Of a stretch of DNA of 10,814 nucleotides, positions 7,994 to 10,814 are shown piece by piece; positions within the stretch are counted from its first letter, which is position 1; the number at the start of each line of letters is the position of its first letter. The stretch is from Chloroflexota bacterium (GTDB lineage: Bacteria > Chloroflexota > Dehalococcoidia > JACQGW01). The notes beneath the pieces were generated by a model. That model searched no databases, was not told the origin of the DNA, and saw only the letters and a program-made list of their open reading frames with translations. A program made the translations under genes and the position numbers. The stretch is from contig JACQGW010000083.1 of NCBI GenBank assembly GCA_016199325.1, forward strand, positions 1 to 10,814, written 5' to 3'.

Positions 7994-7999
7994 AAGGAG
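7994..7999 (+). promoter_or_regulatory. Shine-Dalgarno site of the hybrid kinase gene
   Basis: AAGGAG, 8 nt before ATG 8008, lies in the short gap after cheB. It identifies ATG 8008 as the start even though the frame stays open upstream to 7837, where the codons only shadow the end of cheB. Confidence 0.75.
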
Positions 8000-8007
8000 C
8001 GCGTAGC

Positions 8008-10776
8008 ATGATCGGACAACGGACGCGAGCCCTGGTTCTCCTGGCCGAGGACAGCCCGACGCAGGCACAGCGGTTTGTGCAGGCGCTGGAAGCGGCCGAT
8101 TTCCGCGTCCGGCTGGCAAGAGACGGTCGCGAGGTGATGGAGACGGCCCGCCGCTGGCGGCCCGACGTGCTGGTGTCGGACGTCCTGATGCCGGTCATGG
8201 ACGGCTTTGCCCTCTGCCGCGAGGTCCGCCGCGACCCGGTGCTCGGAGGGATGCCGATCGTCCTCTATACCGTCACTTTTCTGGACGACGGGGATCGGGA
8301 GTTCGCTCTCCGGCTGGGCGCGACCCGTTTCGTCGTGAAACCGACCGATTCGGCCGAGCTGGTCGGCGTCGTGCGCGAGGTCCTGGCAGCGGGCCACACA
8401 GCCGGCGTGCCGCTGGCTGCCCGCGACGCTGAAGCATTTATCAGGGGATACACCGAGCGATTGGCAACCAAGCTCGAGCAGAAGGTCGCCGAGCTGGAAG
8501 AGGCCAACCGACTCCTGGAGCAGCGCGTCGCCGAGCGGACGGCCGCGCTGGAGATGGCGAACGAGGCCCTCCAGCGAGAGGTCGCCGAGCATAGGACTGC
8601 CGAGACAAAGTTTCGCACCCTCTTTGAAGCGGCCCCCGGCGCTATTGTGATCGTCGACGGGGACGGCAAGATCGCCCTGGTCAACGCGCAAGGAGCGCAA
8701 CTCTTCGGCTATGACCGGACTGAGCTGCTCGGCCGATCCGTCGAAATGCTGGTGCCCGAGCGCTTTCGCGGCGTGCACGTCGAGCATCGGGCGAAGTACC
8801 TCTCCGACCCTGGCCCTGGCCGATTCAGGGAAGGGCTCGAGCCCACCGCCTGCCGGAAGGACGGCAGCGAGTTCCCGATCGAGATCAACCACAGCCTGGT
8901 CCAAACCGAGGGCGGCGTCCTGGTCATGAGCGTGATCCAGGACATCGCCGATCGCAAGCGAGCGGAGCAGGAGCGTGCCCAGCTCATGCGCGAGCAGTTG
9001 GCCCGCGTCGAGGCCGAGGCGACAGGCAGGCGTGCGACACTCCTGGCTGAGGCCTCGCGGGCGTTCGGCGAGGCGAGTCCGGAGCTCCAGTCCGTCCTGG
9101 ACGTCGTGGCGAGGCGCACCGCCGAATTGATCGGCGACGCCTGCCTCGTCCACCTCCGGTCGGTCGATGGGCAGTGGCTCGACCCGACCGCTCTGTATCA
9201 TCCCAACCAGGAAACGCTCGCTGCCTTGCATGAGATCTGGACAGCTCTACAGGATCGCGTCGACGAAGGGCCCTTTGCCGAGGTCATTCGGACAGGCCTG
9301 CCGTTGCTTGTGCCGGTGGTTCCCCCGGAGCAAATCCGTGCCGCGCTCGGACCAGAGAAATGGCAACATCTCGAAGCTGCCGGGATGCCCGGCATCCACA
9401 GCGTTCTGATCGTCCCACTGCGTGCCCGCGGTGTCGTGATTGGGGTGCTCGGCGTGTCGCGCGATCAGCCCGGGATGCCGTATACCTTTGCCGACCAGGA
9501 GCTCCTCCAGGACCTGGCCGACCGGGCGGCCCTGGCTATTGAGAACGCCCGGCTCTACCATGAGGTCCAGGACGGGATCGTCCATCTCCGGCAAGCCCAG
9601 CGGCAGCTCGTCGAGCAGGAGCGTCTGCACGCGCTGGGCGAGATGGCCAGCGGCATCGCCCACGACTTCAACAACGCGCTGGCGCCGATCCTGGGCTTCA
9701 GCGAGCTGTTGCTCATGCGTCCGGACGATCTGAACGACAAAGAGAAGGTGAAGAGTTACCTGGAGCTGATGCGGGCCGGAGCCACCGACGCCGCGACCGT
9801 GGTGAGCCGCCTGCGGGAGTTCTATCGGGCCCGTGACGATACTGAAGCGTTCGAGCCCGTCGACCTCTACCCCCTCGTCGAGCAGGTCGTCAAGCTTACT
9901 CAGCCCCGGTGGAAAGACCAGACCCAGGCGCGAGGCATCACCATCGACGTCCACATCGATCTGCAACCGGTTCCACTCGTCCCCGGCCGCGATGCCGAGC
10001 TACGTGAGGCGTTGACCAACGTGATCTTCAACGCCGTCGACGCGATGCCGGAGGGCGGCACCCTCACCGTACGAACCTATGCCGATGGCGAGGACGCCGT
10101 CCTCGAGGTCCGCGACACCGGGATCGGGATGACCGAAGAGGTCCGCCGACGCTGTCTGGAACCGTTCTTCACGACGAAAGGTGAACGCGGGACCGGTCTG
10201 GGATTGGCGATGACGTACGGCATCGTCCGCCGGCACGAGGGGAGGATCGCCATCGAGAGTGAGGTGGGCAAAGGAACCACATTCATCGTGCGCCTGCCTC
10301 GCCTGGCGGTGCAGCAGCCAGCAAGGGAGAGCCCGGTGGAGCTTGCCCGATCGCCTGCGCTCCGTGTCCTGGTCGTCGACGACGAGCCGCAGGTGCGCAC
10401 CGTCGTCGCCGAGTACCTGGCGATGGATGGCCATGCCGTCGAGACGGCCATCGACGGCTATCAGGGGCTGATGCAGTTCCAGGCTGGGCGCTTTGACCTG
10501 GTGGTGGCGGACCAGGCGATGCCGAGGATGAACGGCGAACAACTGGCCGCCGCCGTCAAACAGCTCTCGCCCAGGACGCCCGTCATCCTGCTAACCGGCT
10601 TCGGCAAACTGATGGAGGCGACCGGCGAGCGTCCGGAAGGGGTCGATTGTGTTGTTGCCAAGCCGGTGACCCTCGCCGCGTTCCGGCAGGCAATCGCCAG
10701 CGCGGTGCGAGGGAAACCTAACCCCCCGGCCCCCTTCCCTGCCCGGGAAGGGGGAGACGAGGGGCGAGAAACCTAA
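8008..10776 (+). CDS. Soluble hybrid histidine kinase, REC-PAS-GAF-HisKA-HATPase-REC
   Basis: A 922-residue cytoplasmic protein with no membrane segment. The N-terminal receiver (about 7-127) has Glu14-Asp15, Asp58 in VSDVLMP and Lys111. A coiled coil (about 145-200) follows, then a PAS domain (about 202-318, ending QDIADRKRAE) and a GAF domain (about 345-516). The phospho-accepting His552 is in GEMASGIAHDFNNALAPILG, an NtrB-like H-box. The ATPase part shows N-box NVIFNAVDAMP (Asn675), DTGIGM (703-708) and GTGLGLAMTYG (728-738). The C-terminal receiver (about 785-900) has Asp790-Asp791, Asp835 and Lys885. The position after cheB is where Wsp clusters encode the diguanylate cyclase WspR, so the N-terminal receiver is a plausible target of the CheA upstream. 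No GGDEF, HTH or other output domain is fused, so a further HPt or regulator must lie elsewhere. Residues from about 902 are encoded by a dispersed repeat, which also supplies the stop codon. Confidence 0.92.
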   Translation: MIGQRTRALVLLAEDSPTQAQRFVQALEAADFRVRLARDGREVMETARRWRPDVLVSDVLMPVMDGFALCREVRRDPVLGGMPIVLYTVTFLDDGDREFALRLGATRFVVKPTDSAELVGVVREVLAAGHTAGVPLAARDAEAFIRGYTERLATKLEQKVAELEEANRLLEQRVAERTAALEMANEALQREVAEHRTAETKFRTLFEAAPGAIVIVDGDGKIALVNAQGAQLFGYDRTELLGRSVEMLVPERFRGVHVEHRAKYLSDPGPGRFREGLEPTACRKDGSEFPIEINHSLVQTEGGVLVMSVIQDIADRKRAEQERAQLMREQLARVEAEATGRRATLLAEASRAFGEASPELQSVLDVVARRTAELIGDACLVHLRSVDGQWLDPTALYHPNQETLAALHEIWTALQDRVDEGPFAEVIRTGLPLLVPVVPPEQIRAALGPEKWQHLEAAGMPGIHSVLIVPLRARGVVIGVLGVSRDQPGMPYTFADQELLQDLADRAALAIENARLYHEVQDGIVHLRQAQRQLVEQERLHALGEMASGIAHDFNNALAPILGFSELLLMRPDDLNDKEKVKSYLELMRAGATDAATVVSRLREFYRARDDTEAFEPVDLYPLVEQVVKLTQPRWKDQTQARGITIDVHIDLQPVPLVPGRDAELREALTNVIFNAVDAMPEGGTLTVRTYADGEDAVLEVRDTGIGMTEEVRRRCLEPFFTTKGERGTGLGLAMTYGIVRRHEGRIAIESEVGKGTTFIVRLPRLAVQQPARESPVELARSPALRVLVVDDEPQVRTVVAEYLAMDGHAVETAIDGYQGLMQFQAGRFDLVVADQAMPRMNGEQLAAAVKQLSPRTPVILLTGFGKLMEATGERPEGVDCVVAKPVTLAAFRQAIASAVRGKPNPPAPFPAREGGDEGRET

Positions 10777-10814
10777 CCCCCCCGGCCCCCTTCCCGGCCG
10801 GGGGGGGGGGAGAC
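10713..10814 (+). repeat. 55-bp GC-rich dispersed repeat, one full and one partial copy
   Basis: The first copy runs 10713-10767 and begins GAAACCTAACCCCC; a second begins at 10768 and is cut by the window end. Each copy contains a palindromic core. In copy one, CCCCCTTCCC (10730-10739) pairs perfectly with GGGAAGGGGG (10745-10754) around a 5-nt loop. Copy two keeps the left arm, but its right arm has become an 11-G run (10800-10810). Repeats of this general form are, from memory, scattered through Chloroflexota and some cyanobacterial genomes, where they sit between genes and can intrude into gene ends. The first copy is read through in frame by the hybrid kinase gene, and the TAA in CCTAAC of the second copy ends it. 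Confidence 0.85.

Noticed and set aside
7837..8007. Upstream extension of the hybrid kinase to 7837
   Set aside because: It overlaps the conserved end of CheB and encodes Arg/Ser-rich shadow sequence; ATG 8008 has a good RBS and the receiver starts at once.
6717..8198. Antisense frame with a repetitive C-terminus (VTRHPSSVTRH-type) opposite cheB
   Set aside because: The repeats are simply the heptamer array read backwards, and the rest is the shadow of cheB and the kinase start. No RBS or family motif supports it.
10730..10754. Intrinsic terminator at the 10-bp GC-rich palindrome
   Set aside because: It lies inside the open frame, has no T-rich tract after it, and is part of a dispersed repeat copied immediately downstream.

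Overview
The window is almost entirely one co-oriented (+ strand) chemosensory gene cluster from a high-GC bacterium. Codons strongly favour G/C in the third position and three of the seven genes start with GTG. Two kinds of repeat are present: a TGACGNN heptamer array and a CCTAACCCCC...GGGAAGGGGG dispersed repeat. Repeats of the second kind are, from memory, frequent in Chloroflexota and some cyanobacteria, so a Chloroflexota member is my best guess. That is inference, since no taxonomic marker gene is present.

Layout: 1-127 is a short leader with a possible extended -10 promoter. It is followed by cheW-1 (128-625), a CheR methyltransferase fused to TPRs (615-2159), cheW-2 with an N-terminal extension (2143-2790), a two-TM methyl-accepting chemoreceptor (2809-4449), a CheA kinase fused to a receiver domain (4446-6698), an array of four inverted plus 24 direct 7-bp repeats (6699-6898), CheB methylesterase (6891-7979), and a soluble hybrid histidine kinase REC-PAS-GAF-HisKA-HATPase-REC (8008-10776). 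The last gene runs into a 55-bp dispersed repeat that continues to the end of the window. Most genes overlap or sit less than 30 bp apart, as in a translationally coupled operon. The repeat array between cheA and cheB is the only real gap.

How it works together: the receptor senses a periplasmic or membrane cue. The two CheW proteins tether it to CheA, CheR methylates it (probably scaffolded by its TPRs) and CheB demethylates it. No flagellar gene, CheY, CheC, CheD, CheX or CheZ is present. The gene set matches the Wsp-type alternative-function systems (CheW, CheR-TPR, CheW, MCP, CheA-REC, CheB), but the position of the diguanylate cyclase WspR is taken by a hybrid kinase with an N-terminal receiver. 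The likely output is therefore a second phosphorelay rather than c-di-GMP synthesis directly.

The most unusual parts are the heptamer array, which supplies the cheB start codon and tiles its leader with 5-codon start-stop units, and the dispersed repeat, which encodes the last ~20 residues and the stop codon of the hybrid kinase.
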